Assembly: GCA_937996755.1 (NCBI GenBank)
Contig: CALKUS010000046.1
Coordinates: forward strand, 1-27,238
Source of the DNA: an uncultured Pseudomonadota bacterium
GTDB lineage: Bacteria; Pseudomonadota; Gammaproteobacteria; Xanthomonadales; Ahniellaceae
Direction of reading: 5' to 3'
DNA length: 27,238 bases
Made by a program: the position numbers and the translations under genes. Positions 15,737 through 22,862 of this stretch are shown in pieces; positions within the stretch are counted from its first letter, which is position 1, and each line of letters opens with the position of its first letter. The notes under the pieces are model-generated. The model saw only the letters and a list, made by a program, of their open reading frames with translations. It had not been told where the DNA came from and did not search any database.

Positions 15737-16558
15737 TCAGTCCGGCGCCGAAGCGTCCACGCTCGGCGGCACGCGTGGAACGATGAGGTCCAGCAACCAC
15801 GCGCCACGGATCGCCGCCGCGACTTCCAGGTCTTCCAGCTGCGACGCAACGGGTACGCCATCACGCGCGAGTTCGGGGTCGAGCAACGCGCGGAACGGCG
15901 GATCGAGGTCTCGATCGAGCTGGCGCTGCACGCGCTGCATCACGGCTTCCGCCGTGCCGCGGTCGAGGGTGTAGACGACACCGCTCAGCTCGACGCGCTC
16001 CGGCCAGCGCAGGACGCGCGCGCCGAGCATGTCGCCCGCGCCGAGCGTGGTCGATGCAAGTGGCTCCGTGACGAACGGCGGGCTGCGCGAGTCGGCGAGC
16101 GCATCGCGCAATTGCAGCCCCTCGCCGGGCCGTGACTCGACGACTTCGTAGAGTCGCAACGGCGCGTCGGCGAGCCTCGCGAGGTAATCGCGCTGTTCGT
16201 CGGACAGGCGCGGTGCGCGTTCGCGCACCCAGTCGATGCCGCGACCCGCGCCTTCGGCGCGCTCGAAGATCGCCTCGGACAGCACGAAGTCGCCGATCTT
16301 CGCGTTGACGTCCTGCACGCGTTCGTCGCCGAGCGCAGCCAGCGCATCGGCGACGATCTGCGGATCGATGCCCGCGAAGAATCCCGTCTCGATCGCACCG
16401 GGCACCTGGCGGCGGAACTCCTTCCGGATCCACGCGATCGCGACGCCAATGCCACGATCGGCCGGTGCAGCGCGCTGCGCCTGCCGCTCGCGCAGGCAGC
16501 ATTGCTTGTACTTGCGCCCCGAGCCGCAGGGGCAGGGTTCGTTGCGGCCAGTGCCCAT
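15737..16558 (-). CDS. SEC-C zinc-motif protein
   Basis: 273 residues from ATG 16558. The extreme N-terminus holds a perfect SEC-C motif (RNEPCPCGSGRKYKQCC: C9, C11, C20, C21), the zinc-binding module known from SecA tails and YecA-like proteins. The motif is more often C-terminal, but N-terminal versions occur. The rest (about 30-270) is soluble and charged, with IDWVRERAPRLSDEQRDYLA and VMQRVQRQLDRDLDPPFRAL. I do not recognise a further domain. It is the last of three - strand genes (18439, 16602, 15737) separated by 43-70 bp, so an operon is likely. The role is unknown; SEC-C proteins are often linked to ribosome or secretion-related functions. Confidence 0.85.
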   Translation of the reverse strand: MGTGRNEPCPCGSGRKYKQCCLRERQAQRAAPADRGIGVAIAWIRKEFRRQVPGAIETGFFAGIDPQIVADALAALGDERVQDVNAKIGDFVLSEAIFERAEGAGRGIDWVRERAPRLSDEQRDYLARLADAPLRLYEVVESRPGEGLQLRDALADSRSPPFVTEPLASTTLGAGDMLGARVLRWPERVELSGVVYTLDRGTAEAVMQRVQRQLDRDLDPPFRALLDPELARDGVPVASQLEDLEVAAAIRGAWLLDLIVPRVPPSVDASAPD

Positions 16559-16601
16559 GCCGCGATTCTACGAAACCGGCCGCGCGATCGGCCGTCTCCG
16601 G

Positions 16602-18368
16602 TCAGGGCGCAGCGCCCGCGGGCTCGGCGAGGAACTTCGCGACGTCGCCCGGCGCCGCGATCGGCAACGAGCAGCGCTGCTCGGTGCAGACGAACGCGGC
16701 GGGCCGCTTCAGCGTCGGATAGTTCACGTCGGCGTTCATCAGCGGCCCTTCGGATCGATCCCACCACTCGAGGCGCTTGTAGCCCGAGGGGACGCGCAGG
16801 CATGCGTCGTAGAGCGCCTGCGTGGCGGCGTCGGCGCGCGGTCCGATCACGGTGAGGTGCACGGGGTCGCGGTTGATCTCGCGGTCGGCGAGCAGGATGC
16901 CGGCTTCGGTCAGGCGCGACAGCGCGACGTCGCGTTGCGCGAGCCATGCGAGCGCGTGTCGTGCCATGTCGCGATGCGCGGGCGCGCCGGTGTGCCGATG
17001 CAGCAGGTTCGCGAAGCGCGCCAGTGCGATGTTCTCGTCGAGGTGCGGCACGGGCGCGATCGGCGTGTCGCCGCGCGCGGCGCTCGCGAACCCGGCGGGC
17101 GCGCGGAAGTGCGTCGCGATGAAGTCGCCGGCGGCTGCCGCGTGCGCGAGCCACTCGCGCTCGCCGGTCGAACGATAGAGCTGCAGCAGCGCGCGACCCA
17201 TGGCCAGCGTGTCGCCGAGGTACGGGCCGGCCGCATCGTTCGCGTCGTGCCGGAATCCGCCACCCGGCAACGCGCGCTCGGCCAATGCCCAGCGCGCGGA
17301 CTCCGCGGCGGCGGCGAGTGCGCGCTCGTCGCCGGAAACCTCGTGCAGGTACGCCAGCGCCTCCACCATCGCGCCCGTCTCGCGCGCGTAACGGTGGCGG
17401 TCGACGCGCGGGACGCCCAGCTTGCGACGGCCCGCATCGTCGAGCGCGAAATACGCCGCGCTGTGCTCGCCCGGGCGCAGGTCCGCATCCTGGCTGGCGT
17501 AGTAGCCGCCATCGGGCGCGGCCAGGAACGTCGTGGCGTAGTCGCGGATACGCGTGGCGACGCGCAGCCAGCGCTCGTCGCCGGTCGTCGCGTACGCGAG
17601 TGCGTACACGCGCAGGTATTCGCCCTGCAGCGTGGTGAGCTTCTCGTAATGCGGATGCTCGAAGTCGCCGCCCGTGGAGTACTGGTAGACGCCGCCCCAG
17701 ACCGGATCGAGCAGCGCGCTCGCGCCAGCGAGCGTGCGCGCCACGCGCGCACGCTCATCGGCGTCGCCGGCCAGCGCCAGCGCGAGTGCGTACTCGGCGC
17801 TGTCGCGGTCGAGGAACTTCTGGTCGATGCGCAGCCCGCCGCGGACCGGATCCCACGTATCGCGATGGCGCCGCGCGAGCTCGGAACGGAGCGCGTCGGG
17901 CAACGTGGACACGGAAGCGACGACGGCATCGGCGTCGGCCGCATCGGCATGTTCCGGGCTCGGGTCGGCGACGATCGCCGCGAGCAGACGACGCATGCGC
18001 TCCGGTGGAATGTAGCCGCGTCGCTTGACGATTTCGGTGCCGTCGGCCGCGAACACGATCGTGGCGGGCCATCCGTAGTCGCGGTAGCGGTTCGCGAGGT
18101 CCGGGCGGGAATCCTGGTCGATGCGCAGCGGTACGTAGCTCGTGGCGAGCGCTTCCTTCACGCCCGCGTCGCCGTACGTGTCGTGGTCCATGACGTGGCA
18201 CCAGTGGCACCACACCGCCTCGAGGTAGAGCAGCACGAAACGCTTGCCCTCGCGTGCCTCGGCGAACGCCGCGCCGTCGTCGCGACGCCAGGCGATGTCG
18301 CCGCGGGTGTCGCCCATTGCAGCCATGGGCAGGAGCAGCATCAGCAACAACGACGCAGCGCGCTTCAT
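16602..18368 (-). CDS. Exported DUF255 (thioredoxin-fold, YyaL/SPATA20-like) protein
   Basis: 588 residues from ATG 18368, chosen for the signal peptide (KRAASLLLMLLLPMAAMGD) and a distant GGAG. The N-terminal DUF255 thioredoxin-like domain holds LLYLEAVWCHWCHVMDHDTY with the CxxC at C54/C57, then PLRIDQDSRPDLANRY and GWPATIVFAADG with the cis-proline typical of the fold. The following part is an (alpha/alpha)-barrel like that of cellobiose epimerases: DLRPGEHSAAYFALDD, RETGAMVEALAYLHEVSGDE, LGDTLAMGRALLQLYR and PHLDENIALARFANLLHRHT. Most DUF255 proteins are cytoplasmic and longer (about 680 residues). The export signal and shorter length set this one apart. Its biochemical activity is not established. 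It lies 70 bp downstream of an exported small protein on the same strand. Confidence 0.9.
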   Translation of the reverse strand: MKRAASLLLMLLLPMAAMGDTRGDIAWRRDDGAAFAEAREGKRFVLLYLEAVWCHWCHVMDHDTYGDAGVKEALATSYVPLRIDQDSRPDLANRYRDYGWPATIVFAADGTEIVKRRGYIPPERMRRLLAAIVADPSPEHADAADADAVVASVSTLPDALRSELARRHRDTWDPVRGGLRIDQKFLDRDSAEYALALALAGDADERARVARTLAGASALLDPVWGGVYQYSTGGDFEHPHYEKLTTLQGEYLRVYALAYATTGDERWLRVATRIRDYATTFLAAPDGGYYASQDADLRPGEHSAAYFALDDAGRRKLGVPRVDRHRYARETGAMVEALAYLHEVSGDERALAAAAESARWALAERALPGGGFRHDANDAAGPYLGDTLAMGRALLQLYRSTGEREWLAHAAAAGDFIATHFRAPAGFASAARGDTPIAPVPHLDENIALARFANLLHRHTGAPAHRDMARHALAWLAQRDVALSRLTEAGILLADREINRDPVHLTVIGPRADAATQALYDACLRVPSGYKRLEWWDRSEGPLMNADVNYPTLKRPAAFVCTEQRCSLPIAAPGDVAKFLAEPAGAAP

Positions 18369-18438
18369 GTCGTCCGGGTCTCCGGGGCTCGATGCCGTGC
18401 TTACGCGCAGCACCCCTCCGCGGATGCGGCCTGCTGCG

Positions 18439-18894
18439 CTACTTCGGATGCACCTCGTTGACGACGACGTCCCAGTGCTCCTCGAGCAGCGCGAAGCGCG
18501 CCTGCTCTTCCGCATCGAATGCCTTGCGGTCCGCGTAGAGCCGGGCCTTCGCCTCCTCCCAGCGCTTGTCCCAGTCGGGATCGGAGATCGCGGCGGCGGC
18601 GTCGCGGAAGGAAATCGTGATGCGCAGGTCCCAGCGAGGTCCGCCCGCCATGTGCGTGAACGGCTCGTCCGCGCGCACGCTGCGGACGAATCCGAGCTTC
18701 TTCATCTCATCCAGCAGCGGCGCATGGTTCTTCGCGTAGAGCCGCTTGAACTCCTCGGCGCTTCCCCACTTGATGCGGTAGTAATACTCGACCGTCACGG
18801 GCGTCGGTTCCGTCGCGGCCGGCATTTCGGCGGCACTCGCCACCGTCGCACCGAGCAGCAGCAGGAGCACCAGCAGTCGCAGGCTGAATCGCAT
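18439..18894 (-). CDS. Exported small protein, dimeric alpha/beta-barrel-like
   Basis: 151 residues from ATG 18894. GGAGGG lies seven bases upstream, which favours this ATG over the one at 18909. The signal peptide is RFSLRLLVLLLLLGATVASA. The mature part opens with a strand and helix pattern (TVEYYYRIKWGSAEEFKRLY, then AKNHAPLLDEMKKLGFVRSV) and later has WDLRITISFRDAAAAISDPD. This resembles the ferredoxin-like dimeric alpha/beta barrels of EthD/NIPSNAP-type proteins. No catalytic residue can be named. It is first in a likely three-gene - strand operon with the DUF255 and SEC-C genes. Its start is divergent from the kinase operon beginning at 19031. The fold assignment is tentative. Confidence 0.75.
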   Translation of the reverse strand: MRFSLRLLVLLLLLGATVASAAEMPAATEPTPVTVEYYYRIKWGSAEEFKRLYAKNHAPLLDEMKKLGFVRSVRADEPFTHMAGGPRWDLRITISFRDAAAAISDPDWDKRWEEAKARLYADRKAFDAEEQARFALLEEHWDVVVNEVHPK

Positions 18895-19018
18895 CGCGGA
18901 ACCCTCCATTGCCGGAAACCGTCGCCTTCCTCCTACGCAGGAAGCGCTGGCAAGGGGACACGAGGGCGTGCATTCGTCCCGATCGCGAGCCGGCCGCCAA
19001 CGCGCTGCGGCGCCGGTT

Positions 19019-19024
19019 TACCAT
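19019..19024 (+). promoter_or_regulatory. Possible -10 element for a leaderless kinase mRNA
   Basis: TACCAT ends six bases before the ATG at 19031, and no Shine-Dalgarno sequence is present. The spacing would put the transcription start at the start codon. No clear -35 hexamer is visible. Tentative. Confidence 0.25.
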
Positions 19025-19030
19025 CGCGCC

Positions 19031-21451
19031 ATGAGCGATCACACGACGAGCCCGATCGGCGAGCCCGCCTTTCCGCCGACCGCCGCGGTGCCCGCGCGCA
19101 TCGGCGCGTTCACCATCATGGGCGTGCTGGGCGAGGGCGGCATGGGGCGCGTGTACCTCGCGCGCGAGGACACGCCGCCGCGCGAGGTCGCGCTCAAGGT
19201 GATGCGCAGCATGTCGGCGGAAGGACTGGCCCGCTTCCGACGCGAAATGGAGCTGCTCGCGCGGCTCGAGCATCCGCACATCGCGCGCCTGTACGGCGCC
19301 GGCACGGCCCGCATGGGCGACGTCGACGTGCCCTGGCTCGCGCTCGAATACGTGCGCGGGCCCGACCTCGAGCGCTGGACCTGGCAACAGCGTCCCGCGC
19401 TCGAAGCGCGGCTGCGCATGTTGATCGACGTGTGCCGCGCGGTGGAGTACGCGCACGCGCGCGACGTCATCCATCGCGATCTCAAGCCGTCGAACGTCCT
19501 CGTCGGCGCCGACGGTCAGCCGAAGGTGCTCGACTTCGGCATCGCGCGGCTCGCGCGCGACGACGCGGGCGTGACCGCGACGGGCCAGCTGCTCGGCACG
19601 ATCCCGTACATGAGCCCCGAGCAGATGTCGGGCCGCGCGGTCGACGCGCGCAGCGACGTGTACGCGCTCGGTGCCATCGCTTACCAGCTGCTCTCGGGAC
19701 GACTGCCGCACCCGCGGCTCTCGACGGCGACATTGTTCGAGGCGCTCGAGCTCGTGCGCCGCGAGGAGCCGCCGCGCCTTGCGTCGGTGCAGCCGGGCAC
19801 GCACGTCGACCTCGACAACGTGGTGATGAAGGCGCTGGCGACCGAGCCGGAGCGGCGCTACGCAACCGCGGGCGCGCTCGCGGACGACCTGCAGCGCGCG
19901 CTCGAGCATCGACCCGTGACGGCGCGCGCGCCGACTATCGGCTACCGCGCATCGCGATTCGTGCGTCGCAATCGCGCGTTGACGGCCGCGGCCGCCGCGA
20001 TCGCACTGAGCCTCGTCGCTGCCACCGCGGTGTCGCTGCGCTACGCGTGGGCGGAGGCGGCGGCGCGTCGCGTGGCGGAGGAACGCGCGAACGAAGCCGC
20101 TGCGGTGAGCGGCTTCCTCGAGAGCATGCTGACGTCGGCCGACCCGGACCAGTCGCTCGGCCGCGACCTGCGCGTCACCGAAGTGCTGGCGCAGGCCGCA
20201 TCGGGCCTGCAGCGCGAAAACCTGCCCGATGAAACGCGCGCACGCCTCTTGCGGACGCTCGGCCGTACCTACCTCAACCTCGGCGACGCCGATGCCGCGC
20301 GCACCACGCTCGACGCCGCGCGCGCGCGCCTGCCGGGCAGCGAAGCGGGCTCGGTGCTGGACGCCCAGATCGCGCTCGACGTTGCAGCGTCGGACATCGC
20401 GCGCAACGACAACGACGCCGCGCGCAAGGCGCTCGACGCGTTGCTCGCGACGCCGCTCGACGCGGAGCGTCGCGTCGCCGCACAGCTGCTGCTCACGCAG
20501 GTGCTGGCCGCGCAGGGCGAGCTGCCGCAAGCGGAGAAGCTGCTGCGCACGCTGGTCGATGAAGCCGGCAAGGCGCTCGGGCCCGACGACGTGCAGACGC
20601 TCACCGCGCGGCACAACCTGTCGGTCGTGCTGCAGCAGCGCGGCGAGCTGGAGGAAGCGACCGAGATCGCGGAGGCGGTGCTGGCGCGACGCACGGCGGT
20701 CTTCGGCGCCGACCATCCGGAAACGCTGTACTCGCTGAACAACCTCGCGGCGGTGTACCAGGTGGCCGGGCGCGCGGCCGACGCCGAGCGGGTGATGCGC
20801 GAGGCGATCGCAGCGCGCACGCGCGTGCTCGGTGCGAAGCATCCGTCCACGCTCACCACGAAGCGCAACCTGGCGATCGTGCTCATCCAGTCCGGCAGGC
20901 TCGAGGAAGGCGCGACGATCGCGGAATCGCTCGTCGCCGACTGGGTGGCGCTGCGCGGCGAGGCCGCGCCGCAGACGATGTCGGCGCGCCACGTGCTCGC
21001 CTACGTGTACGAGGACCTCGGGCGCGTCGACGAGGCGGAACGCACGCTGCGCGCGATCGTCGCGACGCAGGTCGCGGCGGGCGGACCGTCCGACCCGAGC
21101 CTGGTGAGCCCGCGCAACGACCTCGCGATGCTGCTCATGAAGCGCGGCGACCCGGCCGCGGCGCTCGTCGAGTTCGACGGCCTGATGCCGTGGGCCGAGC
21201 GCCTGCTCGGCGCGGACAACGCCGTCGTCGCGATCTACGTGGGCAATCGCGGCGAGTGCCTGGCGCGCCTCGGTCGCCTCGAGGAAGCGCGCGTGGCGCT
21301 CGAAGCGAGCCATGCGCGCCTGGCCGCCGCGTTCGGTGCGGAGCATGCGCGCACGCGCACGGCCGCGGAGCGGCTCGCGGCGGTGTACACGCGCCTCGGC
21401 ATGGCCGACAAGGCGAGGGCGCTGTCGAGCAAGCCGTCGGACCCGGCGTGA
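19031..21451 (+). CDS. Membrane Ser/Thr protein kinase with extracytoplasmic TPR-like repeats
   Basis: 806 residues from ATG 19031. The kinase domain (about 25-295) has all key residues: Gly loop GEGGMGRVY (34-42), Lys56 in VALKVM, HRDLKPSN with catalytic D150, DFG at 168-170, an activation segment with T-G-Q-L-L-G-T, and SPEQ. A membrane span follows near 317-339 (TAAAAAIALSLVAATAVSL). The C-terminal 450 residues are helical repeats of TPR type (for example LLRTLGRTYLNLGDADAART, YSLNNLAAVYQVAGRAADAE, TLTTKRNLAIVLIQSGRLEE). The kinase would sit in the cytoplasm and the repeats in the periplasm, as in other Hanks-type bacterial kinases. The stop overlaps the GTG of the histidine kinase gene, which suggests co-translation. 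Substrate and signal are unknown. Confidence 0.95.
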   Translation: MSDHTTSPIGEPAFPPTAAVPARIGAFTIMGVLGEGGMGRVYLAREDTPPREVALKVMRSMSAEGLARFRREMELLARLEHPHIARLYGAGTARMGDVDVPWLALEYVRGPDLERWTWQQRPALEARLRMLIDVCRAVEYAHARDVIHRDLKPSNVLVGADGQPKVLDFGIARLARDDAGVTATGQLLGTIPYMSPEQMSGRAVDARSDVYALGAIAYQLLSGRLPHPRLSTATLFEALELVRREEPPRLASVQPGTHVDLDNVVMKALATEPERRYATAGALADDLQRALEHRPVTARAPTIGYRASRFVRRNRALTAAAAAIALSLVAATAVSLRYAWAEAAARRVAEERANEAAAVSGFLESMLTSADPDQSLGRDLRVTEVLAQAASGLQRENLPDETRARLLRTLGRTYLNLGDADAARTTLDAARARLPGSEAGSVLDAQIALDVAASDIARNDNDAARKALDALLATPLDAERRVAAQLLLTQVLAAQGELPQAEKLLRTLVDEAGKALGPDDVQTLTARHNLSVVLQQRGELEEATEIAEAVLARRTAVFGADHPETLYSLNNLAAVYQVAGRAADAERVMREAIAARTRVLGAKHPSTLTTKRNLAIVLIQSGRLEEGATIAESLVADWVALRGEAAPQTMSARHVLAYVYEDLGRVDEAERTLRAIVATQVAAGGPSDPSLVSPRNDLAMLLMKRGDPAAALVEFDGLMPWAERLLGADNAVVAIYVGNRGECLARLGRLEEARVALEASHARLAAAFGAEHARTRTAAERLAAVYTRLGMADKARALSSKPSDPA

Positions 21452-22176
21452 GCGTCGCCGCGATCGCGCTCGTCGCGCTGTTCGCCGCGACCGCCGCGGC
21501 GCTCGGCTGGCGGCTGCAGCGGGCGCGCATGGCGAGCACGGACGCCATCGCACGATTGCGCGAAGAGCTCGCGCAAGCGGTGCGCGAATCGAGCGAGCGC
21601 GCGGCGGCCGCGGAGCGCCAGCGCATCTACGACGACCTGCACGACGACCTCGGCGCGAAGCTGCTCGAGCTCGTGTACCTCGCGCCTTCGCCCGAGCTGG
21701 CCGACCGCGCACGCGCGGCGCTGCAGGACCTGCGCGACGTGGTCACGCGCTCGCGCGGCGCGGGCGGGACGCTCGACCAGGTGCTCGCCGACATCCGCGC
21801 GGAAATGCAGCAGCGCCTCGCGGCGGCCGGCATCTGCCTGGCCTGGGATCCGCGCGGCGAGCTGCCGGAGATCGAGCTTGCGCCGGAACGCTCGCTGCAC
21901 CTGTACCGGATCGTGCGCGAAGCGGTGAGCAACGTGATCCGCCATGCGCAGGCCCAGCGCGTGCGCATGCGCGTGGGCTGCGACGGCGACTTCGTGCGCA
22001 TCGAGCTCACCGACGACGGTCGCGGCGAAACGCGCGACGCCGCCGAGCCGGGCACGGGCATGCGCGCGATGCGCGAGCGCGCCGCGCAGCTCGCCGGCGC
22101 GATCGAATGGAAGCCCGGCACGGAAGGCGGCACGAAGGTGCTGCTGTCGGTGCCGCTGCGCGAGGGCGTTGCGTGA
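21448..22176 (+). CDS. NarL-type sensor histidine kinase (HisKA_3/HATPase)
   Basis: 242 residues from a GTG at 21448 that overlaps the preceding stop (GTGA). One membrane segment (residues 2-21, AAIALVALFAATAAALGW) leads into a short coiled coil and a HisKA_3 domain with ERQRIYDDLHDDLGAKLLEL, phospho-acceptor H65. The ATPase has the N box REAVSNVIRHAQ (N162), DDGRG at 189-193 and GTGM at 202-205. There is no separate sensor domain, so input probably comes from a partner. The co-translated kinase-TPR protein is the obvious candidate. The partner response regulator starts at 22173, again by a GTGA overlap. Short membrane-bound kinases of this kind are known; the order Ser/Thr kinase, histidine kinase, regulator is unusual. 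Confidence 0.93.
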   Translation: MSVAAIALVALFAATAAALGWRLQRARMASTDAIARLREELAQAVRESSERAAAAERQRIYDDLHDDLGAKLLELVYLAPSPELADRARAALQDLRDVVTRSRGAGGTLDQVLADIRAEMQQRLAAAGICLAWDPRGELPEIELAPERSLHLYRIVREAVSNVIRHAQAQRVRMRVGCDGDFVRIELTDDGRGETRDAAEPGTGMRAMRERAAQLAGAIEWKPGTEGGTKVLLSVPLREGVA

Positions 22177-22811
22177 GCATGCAGCGCGCGCTCGTCGTGG
22201 ACGACCTCGCCGCGAGCCGCGACTGGCTCGCGCGCGCGACCACGCTCGCGTTTCCGGAAATCGCGATCGCGTTCGCGGCCGACCTCGCCGGCGCGTTCGC
22301 GTGCGTCGAGCCGCTGCCGTCGCTCGCGCTCGTCGACCTCGGGCTGCCCGACGGCCCGGGCACGCGCCTGATCGAATACCTCGCCGCGCGCGGCACCGTG
22401 TGCGTCGTCGCCACGGTGTTCGACGACGACGCGCACCTGTTTCCCGCATTGCGCGCGGGTGCGCAGGGCTACGTGCTGAAGGACTCACCGCCGGAAGCGC
22501 TCGCCGAGCTGCTGCGCGGCATCGTCGCGGGCCAGCCGCCGCTGTCGCCGTCGATCGCGCGCCGCCTGCTGCAGCATTTTCGCCCGCCGACGCCGCAAGC
22601 CGGGGCGCCGCACCTCACGCCGCGCGAGGTCGACGTGCTGCGCCTCGTCGCGAAGGGCTACACGCTCGCGCAGGTCGCGGAATCGCTCGAGATCTCGCGC
22701 CACACCGCGTCCGGTTACCTCAAGGACGTCTATCGCAAGCTCAGCGTGACGTCGCGCGCGGAGGCGACGCTCGAGGCAGCGCGCCTCGGCCTCGTCGTGC
22801 CGGGCAACTGA
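22173..22811 (+). CDS. NarL/LuxR-type response regulator
   Basis: 212 residues from the GTG at 22173, which overlaps the histidine kinase stop as GTGA and has GAGGG six bases upstream; ATG 22179 is an alternative. The receiver domain has the acidic pair D10/D11 in LVVDD, the phospho-acceptor D55 (ALVDLGLPDG), T81 and K103 (GYVLKDSP). A linker leads to a LuxR-type helix-turn-helix at about 148-205 (LTPREVDVLRLVAKGYTLAQ, VAESLEISRHTASGYLKDVY). It should be phosphorylated by the upstream kinase and act as a transcription factor. Targets are unknown. A hairpin terminator follows at 22813. Confidence 0.95.
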   Translation: MSMQRALVVDDLAASRDWLARATTLAFPEIAIAFAADLAGAFACVEPLPSLALVDLGLPDGPGTRLIEYLAARGTVCVVATVFDDDAHLFPALRAGAQGYVLKDSPPEALAELLRGIVAGQPPLSPSIARRLLQHFRPPTPQAGAPHLTPREVDVLRLVAKGYTLAQVAESLEISRHTASGYLKDVYRKLSVTSRAEATLEAARLGLVVPGN

Positions 22812-22812
22812 C

Positions 22813-22856
22813 GGAACGGCGGGGCCGCGCTCTCGTGGCGTTTCGCCCCGCCTTCC
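22813..22856. terminator. Hairpin between convergent response regulator and DUF11 genes
   Basis: GGCGGGGC (22818-22825) pairs with GCCCCGCC (22845-22852). Past a bulged C at 22817 the stem continues as GGAA/TTCC. It starts 2 bp after the response-regulator stop and ends 7 bp before the stop of the - strand gene at 22863, so it probably serves both directions. Confidence 0.7.
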
Positions 22857-22862
22857 GGGCGC

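Noticed and set aside
18707..21712. A 1001-residue open frame on the - strand opposite the Ser/Thr kinase operon
   Set aside because: It mirrors the codon pattern of the + strand kinase, is extremely Arg/Ala/His-rich and has no domain. Stop-free antisense frames are expected at this GC content.
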